A stretch of 64,000 bases of DNA from Mycobacterium sp. E183 (lineage in GTDB: Bacteria; Actinomycetota; Actinomycetes; Mycobacteriales; Mycobacteriaceae): positions 1 to 64,000 of the forward strand of contig NZ_LZJN01000192.1 of NCBI RefSeq assembly GCF_001667735.1. The letters run 5' to 3'. Positions 24,808-32,995 of the stretch are shown in pieces. Each line of letters opens with the position of its first letter. The stretch's first letter is position 1. The notes beneath the pieces are model-generated. The model was not told the DNA's origin. It ran no database searches and worked only from the letters and a program-made list of their open reading frames with translations. The translations under genes were made by a program, and so were the position numbers.

Positions 24808-24939
24808 ATGTGGATCATCGAGCTGAACATCGGCGGCTATCAATTCACCCGCGAGGTGCCCGACCTGAAGCGCCGGAATTTCCGCTTCAGCCCGCGCAGC
24901 ATGCATTGGCCGGCACTGCGGCATTCCCACGCTGCATGA
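24808..24939 (+). CDS. Small ORF, 43 residues, upstream of the TetR gene
   Basis: ATG at 24808 has GGGAGAG upstream at good spacing, lies about 36 bases after the predicted transcription start, and opens a 43-codon frame ending in TGA 23 bases before the TetR start. The product begins MWIIELNIGGYQFTREVPDL and ends in RHSHAA; it is basic in the middle (KRRNFRF) with no cysteine and no signal peptide. It may encode a real microprotein or be a regulatory leader ORF. I recognise no family. Confidence 0.5.
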   Translation: MWIIELNIGGYQFTREVPDLKRRNFRFSPRSMHWPALRHSHAA

Positions 24940-24962
24940 CGTTGGCCCCGGGAGGCACGAGA

Positions 24963-25595
24963 GTGGCGACCACGAGCGAATCTGTGCAGGATCTCACCCC
25001 GACGAAGCGTGGCGGCACGCGCAGGAAGATGTTGGCCAGCGCCGCCGAGGTGATGCGTGAACGGGGCGCCGCGGGAGTGACGATCGACGCGGTGCTCGCC
25101 CGCAGCGGCGCGCCGCGCGGCTCCGTCTACTACCACTTCCCCGACGGCCGCAACCAGATCCTGATCGAGGCGCTGCGCTACTCCGGGGACTCGATCACCG
25201 CGATGATCGACGACGCCGCCGAGCAGGGCGCCCGGGTGCTCCTGGGCAAGTTCGTCGAATTCTGGGAGCGCCTGCTGACCGAGGGCGGCTTCAACGCCGG
25301 CTGCCCCGTGGTGGCCGCGGCGATCGGCTCGGACGACGACGACGCCACGCTTTCTGCCGAGGCCGCCGCGATCCTGGGCCGCTGGTGCGCCGCGCTGACC
25401 CGGGCCTTCACCCACGACGGCTTCGACGAGCCGTGCGCCGCCTCGCTGGCGGTGATGTCGATCGCCTCGCTGGAGGGCGCCATCGTGCTGTCCCGCTCGA
25501 CCGGCAGCATCGACCCGCTGCGCCAAGTCGGCGAGCAACTCGAATTCCTCATCAAGGCAAGGGAATTCGTGCTGCGCAACAATATCGGCGAGTAA
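24963..25595 (+). CDS. TetR family transcriptional regulator
   Basis: This 210-residue repressor has an N-terminal helix-turn-helix (about residues 20-65: KMLASAAEVMRERGAAGVTI, then SGAPRGSVYYHFPDGRNQIL) and a ligand domain with the conserved-looking GCPVVAAAIGS motif found in the LmrA/YxaF-type group, where a cysteine sits near the effector pocket. The GTG at 24963 is preferred because GGAGG lies seven bases upstream; a longer in-frame start would overlap the small ORF. It probably binds the TATGC-N6-GCATA sites upstream and may control the converging FadD operon. Its stop is four bases from the end of that operon. Confidence 0.87.
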   Translation: MATTSESVQDLTPTKRGGTRRKMLASAAEVMRERGAAGVTIDAVLARSGAPRGSVYYHFPDGRNQILIEALRYSGDSITAMIDDAAEQGARVLLGKFVEFWERLLTEGGFNAGCPVVAAAIGSDDDDATLSAEAAAILGRWCAALTRAFTHDGFDEPCAASLAVMSIASLEGAIVLSRSTGSIDPLRQVGEQLEFLIKAREFVLRNNIGE

Positions 25596-25599
25596 CTCC

Positions 25600-25896
25600 T
25601 CAGTCGCTGGCCGGCAGCGGCTTGACTTCCTTGAGCTGCAGGGCGGTTTGGCCGACGCTCAGGCTCCCGGCGCCCGGCTTGGTCACCAGCACCTCGGCGC
25701 CGGTCTCGTCGACGTAGCGCTTGCCCATCACGGTGCCGCCGGCGAACGCCGGGTCCAGCTCGCCGGCACGCTCGGCGCCGATCGGCACCATCGGCGCACC
25801 GCCACAACGCAAGTCATCGAGGCTGTCGGCGCTCCGGACGACGATCACCTGCGTGTCACATACCTGGCTGGCCAGGCGGGTCCCGTTCTTGATCAT
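25600..25896 (-). CDS. Small conserved hypothetical protein, desulforedoxin-like outline
   Basis: This 98-residue protein has an N-terminal half with the outline of a zinc/iron knuckle (GTRLASQVCDTQVIVVRS then DDLRCGGAPMVPIG), reminiscent of desulforedoxin domains, but with only one cysteine in each half instead of two. The C-terminal half contains GKRYVDETGAEVLVTKPGAG, which looks like a small beta domain. The ATG has GGGAAG upstream. It follows the FadD stop by 18 bases on the same strand, so it belongs to the FadD operon. A CoA- or metal-binding helper protein is possible; no function is assigned. Confidence 0.65.
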   Translation of the reverse strand: MIKNGTRLASQVCDTQVIVVRSADSLDDLRCGGAPMVPIGAERAGELDPAFAGGTVMGKRYVDETGAEVLVTKPGAGSLSVGQTALQLKEVKPLPASD

Positions 25897-25914
25897 GTTT
25901 CTTCCCTAACTTCC

Positions 25915-27423
25915 CTACTGGTCGGCCGGCGCGGCACGCAGTGCACCTAAGTCTTTGACGATCTCGCGGCGCAGCACCTTGCCGGTCGCCGTGGTGGGCA
26001 ACTCGTCGCGAAACACCACGTGGTCCGGGGTGCGCGAGCCGCGCAGGCTCTTGCGGACGTGCTCGCGCAGCTCCTCGGGGTCGGGATCGATCCCGACGGC
26101 CGGGACCACGACGGCGACGATCGCCTGTCCCCATTGCGGGTCCTCCACGCCGACCACGGCGACGTCGCGCACGTGGGAGTGCTCGATGAGCACCTCCTCC
26201 AGCTCGGCCGGCGCGATGTTCTCGCCCCCGCGGATGATGGTGTCGTCGCTGCGACCGCTGACGAAAAGGTAGCCGTCCTGGTCGAGCAGGGCGACGTCGC
26301 GAGTCGGGAACCAGCCCTCGTCGTCGAGCACCGAGCCGATCCCGGTGTAGCGCCCCGACACCTGCTCGCCCCGCACGAACAGCTCACCGGGTTCGCCGGG
26401 TCCCAGCACCTTGCCGTCCTCGTCGCGGATCTGCAGTTCGATGCCGGGAACGGGACGTCCGACCGACCCCAGCCTCTTGGCGACGTGCGCCTCCGCCGCC
26501 GAGTGCGCCTCCCGGTGGTCGTCGGGCCCCAACACCGCGATCGTCGAGCTGGTCTCGGTCAGGCCGTAGGCGTTGACGAAGCCCACGTGCGGCAGCAGCT
26601 CCAGCGCCCGGCGCACCAGCGGCAGGCCCACCTTGGAGCCGCCGTAGGCCAGGTTGCGCAGCGACGTCAGCTCGTGACCGCCGCTCTCCAGCACCGTGAC
26701 GATCCGATCCAGCATGGTGGGCACAACCGTCGCGGTGGTCACTCGCTCGGCGTCGACCAACCGCACCCACTCCTGGGCGTCGAAGGTGGGCAGGTAGACC
26801 ATCTTGCGCCCGGCGTACAGGTTGGACAGCGCGGCGCTGACCCCGGCGATGTGATACGGCGGAACGCAGATCAGTGCCGCCTCGCCCGCGTCGGCCGATT
26901 CGAACTCCACTGTCCCGGTGACATAACTGGTCAGGTTGTTGTGCGAGAGTTCGACGGCCTTGGGCTGCGACGTGGTGCCGGACGTGAACAGGACGATCGC
27001 GACGGACTCCGGGTCGGGGAACTCGGCGGCCGGCTCGGCACCGCGCGCCGCGGTCAGAAATTCCTCGGTGGTCATCAGCCGCGGCGACGCCCCGCCCAGC
27101 ATGTCGCTGTACCGGCTGTCGACGACCACCAGCGGCTCGGGCAGGCGGTCGACCAGCGCCTGGATGCCGTCGGCGGACAGCCGGTAGTTGATCGGCGTGA
27201 AGGCGACCCCGGCGCGCGCGGCCGCGAAGATGAGGACCGGGAGCATGGCGCCGCCGGTGCCCACGTACGCGACGTGCCTGGCGCCGGATCCGGCGATCAC
27301 GCCGGCGCCACCGTCGGCCAGGTCGCTGAGCTGCTGCGTCGTCAGCCGCACGTCGCCGGAGACGACCGCCGTGCGATCGGGGTTGCTCGACGCGGCCATC
27401 TCGAGCAGCAGCGAAATGCTCAT
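25915..27423 (-). CDS. AMP-forming acyl-CoA ligase (FadD-type)
   Basis: This 502-residue ANL ligase activates a carboxylic acid with ATP and CoA. The P-loop is VLFTSGTTSQPKAVELS, the A5 motif NAYGLTETSS, the ATP motif WFPTRDVALLDQDGYLFVSG, the hinge SDDTIIRGGENIAPAE, and the final catalytic Lys lies in LPTTATGKVLRRE. It heads a unit with the small protein downstream, and EchA lies 60 bases upstream on the same strand. The opposing TetR gene is a likely regulator. This block (TetR, small protein, ligase) sits between Rv0223c and Rv0222 homologues, where I recall nothing in M. tuberculosis, so it looks like an accessory acid-degradation module. Confidence 0.9.
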   Translation of the reverse strand: MSISLLLEMAASSNPDRTAVVSGDVRLTTQQLSDLADGGAGVIAGSGARHVAYVGTGGAMLPVLIFAAARAGVAFTPINYRLSADGIQALVDRLPEPLVVVDSRYSDMLGGASPRLMTTEEFLTAARGAEPAAEFPDPESVAIVLFTSGTTSQPKAVELSHNNLTSYVTGTVEFESADAGEAALICVPPYHIAGVSAALSNLYAGRKMVYLPTFDAQEWVRLVDAERVTTATVVPTMLDRIVTVLESGGHELTSLRNLAYGGSKVGLPLVRRALELLPHVGFVNAYGLTETSSTIAVLGPDDHREAHSAAEAHVAKRLGSVGRPVPGIELQIRDEDGKVLGPGEPGELFVRGEQVSGRYTGIGSVLDDEGWFPTRDVALLDQDGYLFVSGRSDDTIIRGGENIAPAELEEVLIEHSHVRDVAVVGVEDPQWGQAIVAVVVPAVGIDPDPEELREHVRKSLRGSRTPDHVVFRDELPTTATGKVLRREIVKDLGALRAAPADQ

Positions 27424-27447
27424 CCTCGATCTTTCCGATTCCCCAAT

Positions 27448-27476
27448 GGTTTACAAATCTAAGCCATAGTGTAACC
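27448..27476. promoter_or_regulatory. AT-rich imperfect dyad upstream of the FadD operon
   Basis: GGTTTACA (27448-27455) and TGTAACC (27470-27476) form an inverted repeat with one extra T in the left arm. It sits in the 60-base gap between the EchA stop and the ligase start, in otherwise GC-rich DNA. It could be an operator or part of the ligase promoter. It does not match the TATGC-N6-GCATA motif near the TetR gene. Confidence 0.4.
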
Positions 27477-27483
27477 CGGCCGC

Positions 27484-28260
27484 TCAGCTGCCCGTCCAGC
27501 GCGGTGGGCGCTTCTCGGCGAAGGCGATCGCGCCCTCCTTCGCGTCGTTGGACGCGAACACCGGCGCCAGCAGCTTGTTCTGCTCGGCGAACATCTCCTC
27601 GGGGCTCCAGCCGCGGGACTCGACGATGATCCGCTTGGTGGCGGCCACCGCCAGCGGGCCGTTGGCGGCGATCTTCTCGGCCAGCGCGATCGCCTCGTCG
27701 AGCGCCTTACCCGGCTCGGCCAACACGTTGACCAGCCCGAGCGCGTGGGCGCGCTCGGCGGGCAGGTTTTCCCCGGTGAGCGCCAGCTCCATCGCGATGG
27801 CCGACGGGATGCGCTGCGGCAGCCGCAGCAGGCCGCCGCCCCCGGCGACCAGCCCGCGCTTGACCTCGGGGATGCCGAAGGCCGAGTCCTTGGACGCGAC
27901 GATCAGGTCGGTGGCCAAGGCGAGCTCGGTGCCGCCGGCCAGCGCGTAGCCCTCGACGGCCGCGATCAGCGGCTTGGCGGGTGGGCGCTCGGTGAAGCCC
28001 ATGCCCCGGCCCGCCACGATCGGCAGCTCGCCGCGCGCGAAGGCCTTGAGGTCCATGCCCGCGCAGAAGGATCCGCCCGCGCCGGTCAGGATGCCCACCG
28101 AGAGACCGGCGTCGCCGTCGAGCCGATCGACGGCCGCGGCCAGGCCGTTGGCCACCGCGGCGTTGACCGCGTTCTTGGCCTTGGGCCGGTTGATCGTGAT
28201 GATCAGGATCCGATCCCGCTGTTCGACCAGGACTTCGGGTTCGTTGGCGTCTTCGCTCAC
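27484..28260 (-). CDS. echA1: Enoyl-CoA hydratase/isomerase family protein EchA1
   Basis: This 258-residue crotonase-fold protein should hydrate an enoyl-CoA or catalyse a related reaction. The oxyanion-hole segments are GAGGSFCAGMDLKAF (about residues 60-75) and VEGYALAGGTELALATD (about 103-119). The catalytic region reads GIPEVKRGLVAGGGGLLRLP, with the Glu of the PEVK motif present. GTG at 28260 has AAGGAG upstream. Its place between the WS/DGAT and the Rv0223c-type aldehyde dehydrogenase matches Rv0222, allowing for the inserted TetR-FadD block. It may supply acyl-CoA processing to the ligase operon next to it. Confidence 0.87.
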   Translation of the reverse strand: MSEDANEPEVLVEQRDRILIITINRPKAKNAVNAAVANGLAAAVDRLDGDAGLSVGILTGAGGSFCAGMDLKAFARGELPIVAGRGMGFTERPPAKPLIAAVEGYALAGGTELALATDLIVASKDSAFGIPEVKRGLVAGGGGLLRLPQRIPSAIAMELALTGENLPAERAHALGLVNVLAEPGKALDEAIALAEKIAANGPLAVAATKRIIVESRGWSPEEMFAEQNKLLAPVFASNDAKEGAIAFAEKRPPRWTGS

Positions 28261-28367
28261 GGCCGCACAGCTCCTTCGGGTAGGGGTGGCTGCTTATCCG
28301 AGAAGATCGTAGCGGTCGACGGAAATGGCATTGGCACCAGTCGAGAGTCCCGTTTCCGGGATAGCCC

Positions 28368-29777
28368 TCAGGCTGGCGCCATCGCGGCCTCGACGACCGT
28401 CAGATCTTCGGGAAGGCCTGCGGCCCTGCGTATTTCGATGAAGTCGGCGACCATGGCCTCGGTCACCTCGTGCGGGTCCTTGAGCGTGGCGCCGTCGGAC
28501 AGCACCGAGATGTTGAGCTGGTCCACGTAGCTCCACACGGTGATGTTGAGGCCGCTGCCTGCGGTCAACGGGCCCACCGAGTAGATCTCGGTGACCAGCG
28601 CGCCGCCCACCCGGCCACGCTCGCGCGGACCCGGCACGTTGGAGATGTTCAGGTTCAGGATCTTGTTGTGCCCGTCGCGGCCGGACGCCCACCGGAAGAA
28701 GGCCTGGGTCGGCGCGGGCGGCATGTAGGCCGCCCAGCGGCTGACCAGCTCAGGCCCCATCAGCTGGTTGCTCTCCTTGGCGGCGATCGCGTTCTCGTGG
28801 CTGCACTGCACCCGCTCCAGCGGATCGTCGGAATCGGTCGGGAGGCCCACCAGCACGCCGGTGAAGCGGTTGCCGGAGATCCGCTCCGGCGAGAAGTCGA
28901 AGCTCATCGGCACCGACGCCAGCAGCGGAACGGCCTCGCCGTCGTAGCGCAGCTGCAGAGTGCGCAGCGCGCCGGTCGCCATGGCGAGCACCATGTCGTT
29001 GATCGTCGCTCCCAGCCGCTTCCCCGTCTCCTTCACATCGGCCAGCGCCAGGGTGGCGGTGGCGAACCGGCGCTCCGGGGTGATCTTGTGGTTCATGAAG
29101 GTGGGCGGAGGTTCGAACGGCCGGCTCAACTCCGGTGACAGCTTGCGTGAGCTGCGGCGCACCCGGCCCAGCCCCTGCGCGGTGTAGCGGATCGTCGACG
29201 GGATCCGCCCGACGTGGCGCAGGTGGTCGGCGAACGCCGAACCCATCAGCTGCCCGGTGGTGGGCGGCGGGTCGGACACGTACGGCCCGCCCTCGGGTCC
29301 GGGCTGCAGGTCCATGCCGCGGGCCATCAGGTTGGCCGAGGCGACCCCGTCGGCGAGCGCGTGGTGGATCTTGCCCACCACCGCGATCCGGTTGTTCGCC
29401 AGGCCTTCGACGAAGTACATCTCCCACAGCGGCCGGCTGCGGTCCAGCGGCGTGCTGGCGATGCGCCCGATGGCCTCGTCCAGTTCGCGCCGGCCACCCG
29501 GAGCGGGCAGCCGCCATGGCCGGATGTGGTAGTCCAGGTCGAGGTCACAGTGCTCCCGCCACATCGGGTGGTGGAGCTTGAAGGGGATCTCGACCAGCTG
29601 ATAGCAGAACGGTTCCAGCTTGCCCAGGCGGCCGCGAATGACTTCGCGGAACGCGTCGATGCCGAAGTCAAGACGATCGGAATCGAGTTCGATCACAGCG
29701 GCTTTGATGGTGTGCATGTGCACGTTCGGCGTCTCGCTGTAGAGCAAGACCGCATCCCACCCGCTCAGCCGTTTCAC
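28368..29777 (-). CDS. WS/DGAT family acyltransferase (triacylglycerol synthase, Rv0221-type)
   Basis: This 469-residue wax ester synthase/diacylglycerol acyltransferase transfers an acyl group from acyl-CoA to diacylglycerol or a fatty alcohol at lipid droplets. The catalytic HHxxxDG motif is KIHHALADGVAS near residue 140, and the second family motif NISNVPGPRER lies near residue 390. The start motif MKRLSGWDAVLLY is typical of the family. GTG at 29777 has AAGGGG upstream. LipC lies 44 bases upstream on the same strand, so esterase and acyltransferase may be cotranscribed, linking lipid hydrolysis with storage. Confidence 0.93.
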   Translation of the reverse strand: MKRLSGWDAVLLYSETPNVHMHTIKAAVIELDSDRLDFGIDAFREVIRGRLGKLEPFCYQLVEIPFKLHHPMWREHCDLDLDYHIRPWRLPAPGGRRELDEAIGRIASTPLDRSRPLWEMYFVEGLANNRIAVVGKIHHALADGVASANLMARGMDLQPGPEGGPYVSDPPPTTGQLMGSAFADHLRHVGRIPSTIRYTAQGLGRVRRSSRKLSPELSRPFEPPPTFMNHKITPERRFATATLALADVKETGKRLGATINDMVLAMATGALRTLQLRYDGEAVPLLASVPMSFDFSPERISGNRFTGVLVGLPTDSDDPLERVQCSHENAIAAKESNQLMGPELVSRWAAYMPPAPTQAFFRWASGRDGHNKILNLNISNVPGPRERGRVGGALVTEIYSVGPLTAGSGLNITVWSYVDQLNISVLSDGATLKDPHEVTEAMVADFIEIRRAAGLPEDLTVVEAAMAPA

Positions 29778-29821
29778 CGCTGCCCCTTACCCATAAAGGG
29801 ACCATACTCAGCGGCGGCGGT

Positions 29822-31003
29822 TCAGATAACCTCTTTGGCCGCGTTTGTCTTGGTGCGGTAAACCTGGTTGAGGAACAGCGAAGTCGCGTGCGCCGCGGCG
29901 CCCGCCCGTTCCCCGTCGACGAGGTCGTACCCGTGGCCCGCGCCGGGCAGCTCCAGGTAGCCCACCATCGAATGCGACACCGCCCGCATCCGGTCCACGA
30001 AGCTGCGCGCCTGCTCGACGGGAATGACGCTGTCCCTGCTGCCGTGAATCACCAAGAACGGCGGGGCATTTCGATGCACACGCGCCATCGGGGACGCGTC
30101 GCGGAACACCTGGGGGTGGCGGTCCATCCTGCGCCTGACGACGACCCGCTCCAGGAAGTCGACGAACCGGTCCCGCTCCGGGGTCGACCGATCCTCCCAG
30201 TCGTAGCGACCGTAGATGCCGACCACGGCGTCGACCGAGGTGTTGGCGCCTTCGGGTAGCTTCGCGTGGTACTGCGGGTCGTCGGGGGTGAGCCCGGCCA
30301 GTGCGGACAGATGGCCGCCGGCCGAACACCCGGCCACGGCGACGAAATCGCGGTCGCCGCCGAACTTGTCGACGTTGGCACGCGCCCACGCGATCGCCGT
30401 CTTGACGTCGACGATGTGCCGCGGCCAGCGGTGGTGCGGGGCGACGCGGTAATCGATCGCCAGGCAGACCCAACCCTGCTCCGCCAACCGGGACATCAGG
30501 GCCGAACCCTGACCCATGGCCTTGCCGTGCACCCAGGCGCCGCCCGGCACGAAGATGAGCACCGGCGCGGGCTGCGCGGGCAGGTCCTTGCGGCGCCACA
30601 CGTCGAGCACCTGCGCGGGGTGGTCCCCGTAGTGGACCGCGCGGCGGTGGAGGTAGCGGCGCTGGCGCATCGCGTCCCAGATCGGCGGCGTCCGTACCGC
30701 CGCGGGCCATTCCAGCTCCAGGTCGGCGGCCGACACGATGCCCCGCAGCGCCGCGACGGACACGTCCTGAATGCTGACGTCGTCGCCACGCAGCGACTCG
30801 GCGGCTTCCTTCGCCTGACGCGGCTTGGTCATGCCGGAGAGGAAGTCGGGTGCGTGCCGGGCGCCCCAGATGCCCATCGCCGTGAGGCCGCCCAGGGGCT
30901 CGAGGTGCTTGCCGACCACCGGCAGCGACGCACCCGCGACGCTCAAGGCCAGCGCGTAGTCGCCGGGACGTGCCCGCAGCAACCATTTCGCGCACGAAGT
31001 CAT
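29822..31003 (-). CDS. lipC: Esterase/lipase LipC
   Basis: This 393-residue alpha/beta hydrolase belongs to the hormone-sensitive-lipase-like group. The oxyanion motif is VPGGAWVHG, the nucleophile Ser lies in AGCSAGGHLSAL (about residue 225), the acid in HGSRDSVIP and the His in PGAGHGYDLVDG. The N-terminal 110 residues (MTSCAKWLLRARPGDYALAL) form an extension that may be membrane-associated. ATG at 31003 has GGAGG upstream. LipC in M. tuberculosis (Rv0220, about 403 residues) is a cell-surface esterase, and the neighbouring WS/DGAT supports a role in neutral-lipid turnover. Confidence 0.88.
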   Translation of the reverse strand: MTSCAKWLLRARPGDYALALSVAGASLPVVGKHLEPLGGLTAMGIWGARHAPDFLSGMTKPRQAKEAAESLRGDDVSIQDVSVAALRGIVSAADLELEWPAAVRTPPIWDAMRQRRYLHRRAVHYGDHPAQVLDVWRRKDLPAQPAPVLIFVPGGAWVHGKAMGQGSALMSRLAEQGWVCLAIDYRVAPHHRWPRHIVDVKTAIAWARANVDKFGGDRDFVAVAGCSAGGHLSALAGLTPDDPQYHAKLPEGANTSVDAVVGIYGRYDWEDRSTPERDRFVDFLERVVVRRRMDRHPQVFRDASPMARVHRNAPPFLVIHGSRDSVIPVEQARSFVDRMRAVSHSMVGYLELPGAGHGYDLVDGERAGAAAHATSLFLNQVYRTKTNAAKEVI

Positions 31004-31191
31004 ACTCGGCCTCCTTGCCGTCGTGTGAGGGCAGCGTACCCCCGGGGCCAGGTCCGAAACTGACGTTTGCGTCGACCCATCATCCGGCGTCGGAAACACG
31101 CTGGGGCTGCGGTTGCCGTGTGCCGATTCGCCGTGCTCGCGGAGGCGGCGGCGTTTGCCATTCGACCAAGAGACGGCCGGCCGCGACACGC

Positions 31192-31860
31192 TCACATGGA
31201 CGCCAGACACGCGATTACGCGATCGCCGATCAGACGGAGACCGGTCAGCGTCAGACCGACCTGCGCCGCGAGCGCCGCGGCGCTGTCCACGCCGACCGAC
31301 GCCCAGCGAAACCAGGGTCCGACCTCGCCCGCGGACTCCAGCCGGACCCAGCGCGCACGGATGCCGATGTTCTCGGCGTCGAATTCGGCGACGCACCGCC
31401 CGCCCCGGGCCAGCAGCTCTGCCGCCCGTCCCAGGATGCGGCACGGGTCTCCGCCGAGGCCGACGTTGCCATCGACCAGCAATACCGTCTGCCAAAGACC
31501 CATGCCGGGCAGCGGGTCGAACACATCGCCCAGCAGGGCCGGCGCGCCGCCGCGTCCCGCCAGCCGAATCGCGGCGACGGAGCGGTCGATGCCCAGGGCC
31601 GGTATCCCCCGCTGGATCAGCCGGGCCACCAATCTGCCCGGGCCGCAACCCAATTCGATCGTCGGCCCGGTGCACATCTGGGTGACGGCTTCGTCGAAGA
31701 CTTCGTCGAAGGCGTCCTCAGATCCATCACCGGGACATACGTCGTCGGGACATCGCACCCCCAACCAGCGGTGCGCCGGGAGCGGCCGCAGCTCCCCGTC
31801 GTCGTGGCGAATCCAACATCGCTCACCGCCGAGTGCCTGATCGTAGAGATGACCCAGCAT
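31192..31860 (-). CDS. SAM-dependent methyltransferase, accessory
   Basis: This 222-residue class I methyltransferase has motif I TIELGCGPGRLVARL (about residues 67-81), a conserved acid in LGIDRSVAAIRLA, and motif III LLARGGRCVAEFDAENIG. The N-terminus has a charged region with WIRHDDGELRPLPAHRW, which may position the substrate. Start at ATG 31860. In other mycobacteria I recall similar methyltransferases beside an Rv0218-type molybdopterin oxidoreductase, but no such gene is present here. The 188 bases to lipC contain no gene. Substrate unknown. Confidence 0.78.
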   Translation of the reverse strand: MLGHLYDQALGGERCWIRHDDGELRPLPAHRWLGVRCPDDVCPGDGSEDAFDEVFDEAVTQMCTGPTIELGCGPGRLVARLIQRGIPALGIDRSVAAIRLAGRGGAPALLGDVFDPLPGMGLWQTVLLVDGNVGLGGDPCRILGRAAELLARGGRCVAEFDAENIGIRARWVRLESAGEVGPWFRWASVGVDSAAALAAQVGLTLTGLRLIGDRVIACLASM

Positions 31861-32081
31861 TCACGTCCCTCGCGTCCTGCCCGCCCGGGCGGTCCACGCT
31901 CGGTCCCGGTGAGGGACGTTGCGACGACGAAACGCTGACGCGTGCCGCGCTCGCCAGCATTCCACCGATACCCCGATCTTCGTGCGGCTAATCCACCGCC
32001 TTTGGGCTACGCGCCAGGGCGCGGAATGGTTCAGTCCCGACGCGATTCGGCAGAACTCCCTTGCCACACGCTTCTCGCGGA

Positions 32082-32918
32082 TCAAGCGGGGGCGCCGAAC
32101 AGGAAGGCCTCAAGTACGCCGTTGACCCGGGCGGGGTCTTCCAACGCCGCCAGGTGCGCGATGCCGTCGAGCACGCGAAACGACGCACCGGGGATCGACT
32201 CCGCCATGGCCCGAGTCTCCGCGACGGGAAAAGTGGCGTCCTCCGCGCCGGCGACCACCAGGACCGGGGCCGCGATGGTTCCCAGCAGCGCGTGCTGGTC
32301 GGGCCGGGCGGGGACCACGCTGCGGACCGCCCAGCGGGCCGAATCGATGTCGACCGCCCGCAGGCCGGCGCGCACGGTCTCGACCACGTCCGGCCGGGCG
32401 CGCAGCGTCGTCGGGCCGAGGAACGCGCGTAGGGCCGACCGCGTCAGGGGCGGCCGGATGCCGCCCAGCAGCGCCGCCGCGCGCAACATGGCCGCGTATT
32501 TCGCCTTCTGAACGGCGCCCGCCTTCGACGCCGTGCAGTTCATCAGGACGGCGCGGTCGAGGCGATCGGGGTGCAGCGCCGCGAACGTGGCGCCGATCAT
32601 GCCGCCCCAGGAATTGCCGACGAAGTGGGCCTTCTCGATGCCGAGCCCGTCCAGCAGGTCGACGACGCAGCTCGCGCAGTCGGTGAACGTGAAGGCCGAC
32701 CGGAGCGGCTCGCTGCCGCCGTGGCCGGGCGGGTCGATCAGCACCAGGCGGTGGCTCGCCCCGAACCGGGCGGCCTGGCCGGACCACAGGTCCCCGGTCA
32801 TCAACAGGCTGGGCCACAGCAGCACCGCGGCGCCGGTGCCCGGGCTGACCTGCACGCGTATCTTGCCGAGCGCGGTGTCGACGAACCGCGCAGCGAGCCT
32901 CGGGACGTTCCCGGTCAC
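32082..32918 (-). CDS. Alpha/beta hydrolase
   Basis: This 278-residue hydrolase has the canonical triad: nucleophile Ser in VGNSWGGMIGA (about residue 100), Asp in AGAEDATFP and His in GIAHLAALEDP. The oxyanion region is LLWPSLLMTGDLWSGQAARF, and the order of motifs fits the 3-oxoadipate-enol-lactonase or meta-cleavage-hydrolase type, but the substrate is open. GTG at 32918 is chosen because GGGAGG lies five bases upstream; a longer ATG start at 32951 has no such signal. It is divergent from lipW with 77 bases between the starts. The 221 bases on its downstream side (31861-32081) hold no convincing gene. Confidence 0.82.
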   Translation of the reverse strand: MTGNVPRLAARFVDTALGKIRVQVSPGTGAAVLLWPSLLMTGDLWSGQAARFGASHRLVLIDPPGHGGSEPLRSAFTFTDCASCVVDLLDGLGIEKAHFVGNSWGGMIGATFAALHPDRLDRAVLMNCTASKAGAVQKAKYAAMLRAAALLGGIRPPLTRSALRAFLGPTTLRARPDVVETVRAGLRAVDIDSARWAVRSVVPARPDQHALLGTIAAPVLVVAGAEDATFPVAETRAMAESIPGASFRVLDGIAHLAALEDPARVNGVLEAFLFGAPA

Positions 32919-32944
32919 GTTTGCCTCCCATGTCCGACCCCCGC

Positions 32945-32989
32945 GTATCACTGATAGCAGGCCGCGCGGTTTTCCGCGTCGGTGATACT
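32945..32989 (+). promoter_or_regulatory. lipW leaderless promoter and flanking dyad
   Basis: GATACT (32984-32989) ends six bases before the lipW GTG and is a likely -10 for a leaderless message. The same region carries GTATCAC (32945-32951) and GTGATAC (32982-32988), a perfect 7-base inverted repeat with a 30-base spacer whose right arm overlaps the -10. The dyad spans the divergent gap and might bind a regulator of both hydrolases. Confidence 0.4.
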
Positions 32990-32995
32990 GATGCG

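Noticed and set aside
31003..31675. Long N-terminal extension of the lipC ORF
   Set aside because: The extension is read across the methyltransferase gene in another frame; the ATG at 31003 has GGAGG and fits the family length.
31919..32125. Plus-strand ORF of 68 codons with a protein-like stretch (FVRLIHRLWATRQGAEW)
   Set aside because: It overlaps the end of the alpha/beta hydrolase gene on the other strand and has no ribosome site. A decayed gene cannot be excluded, but nothing supports calling it.
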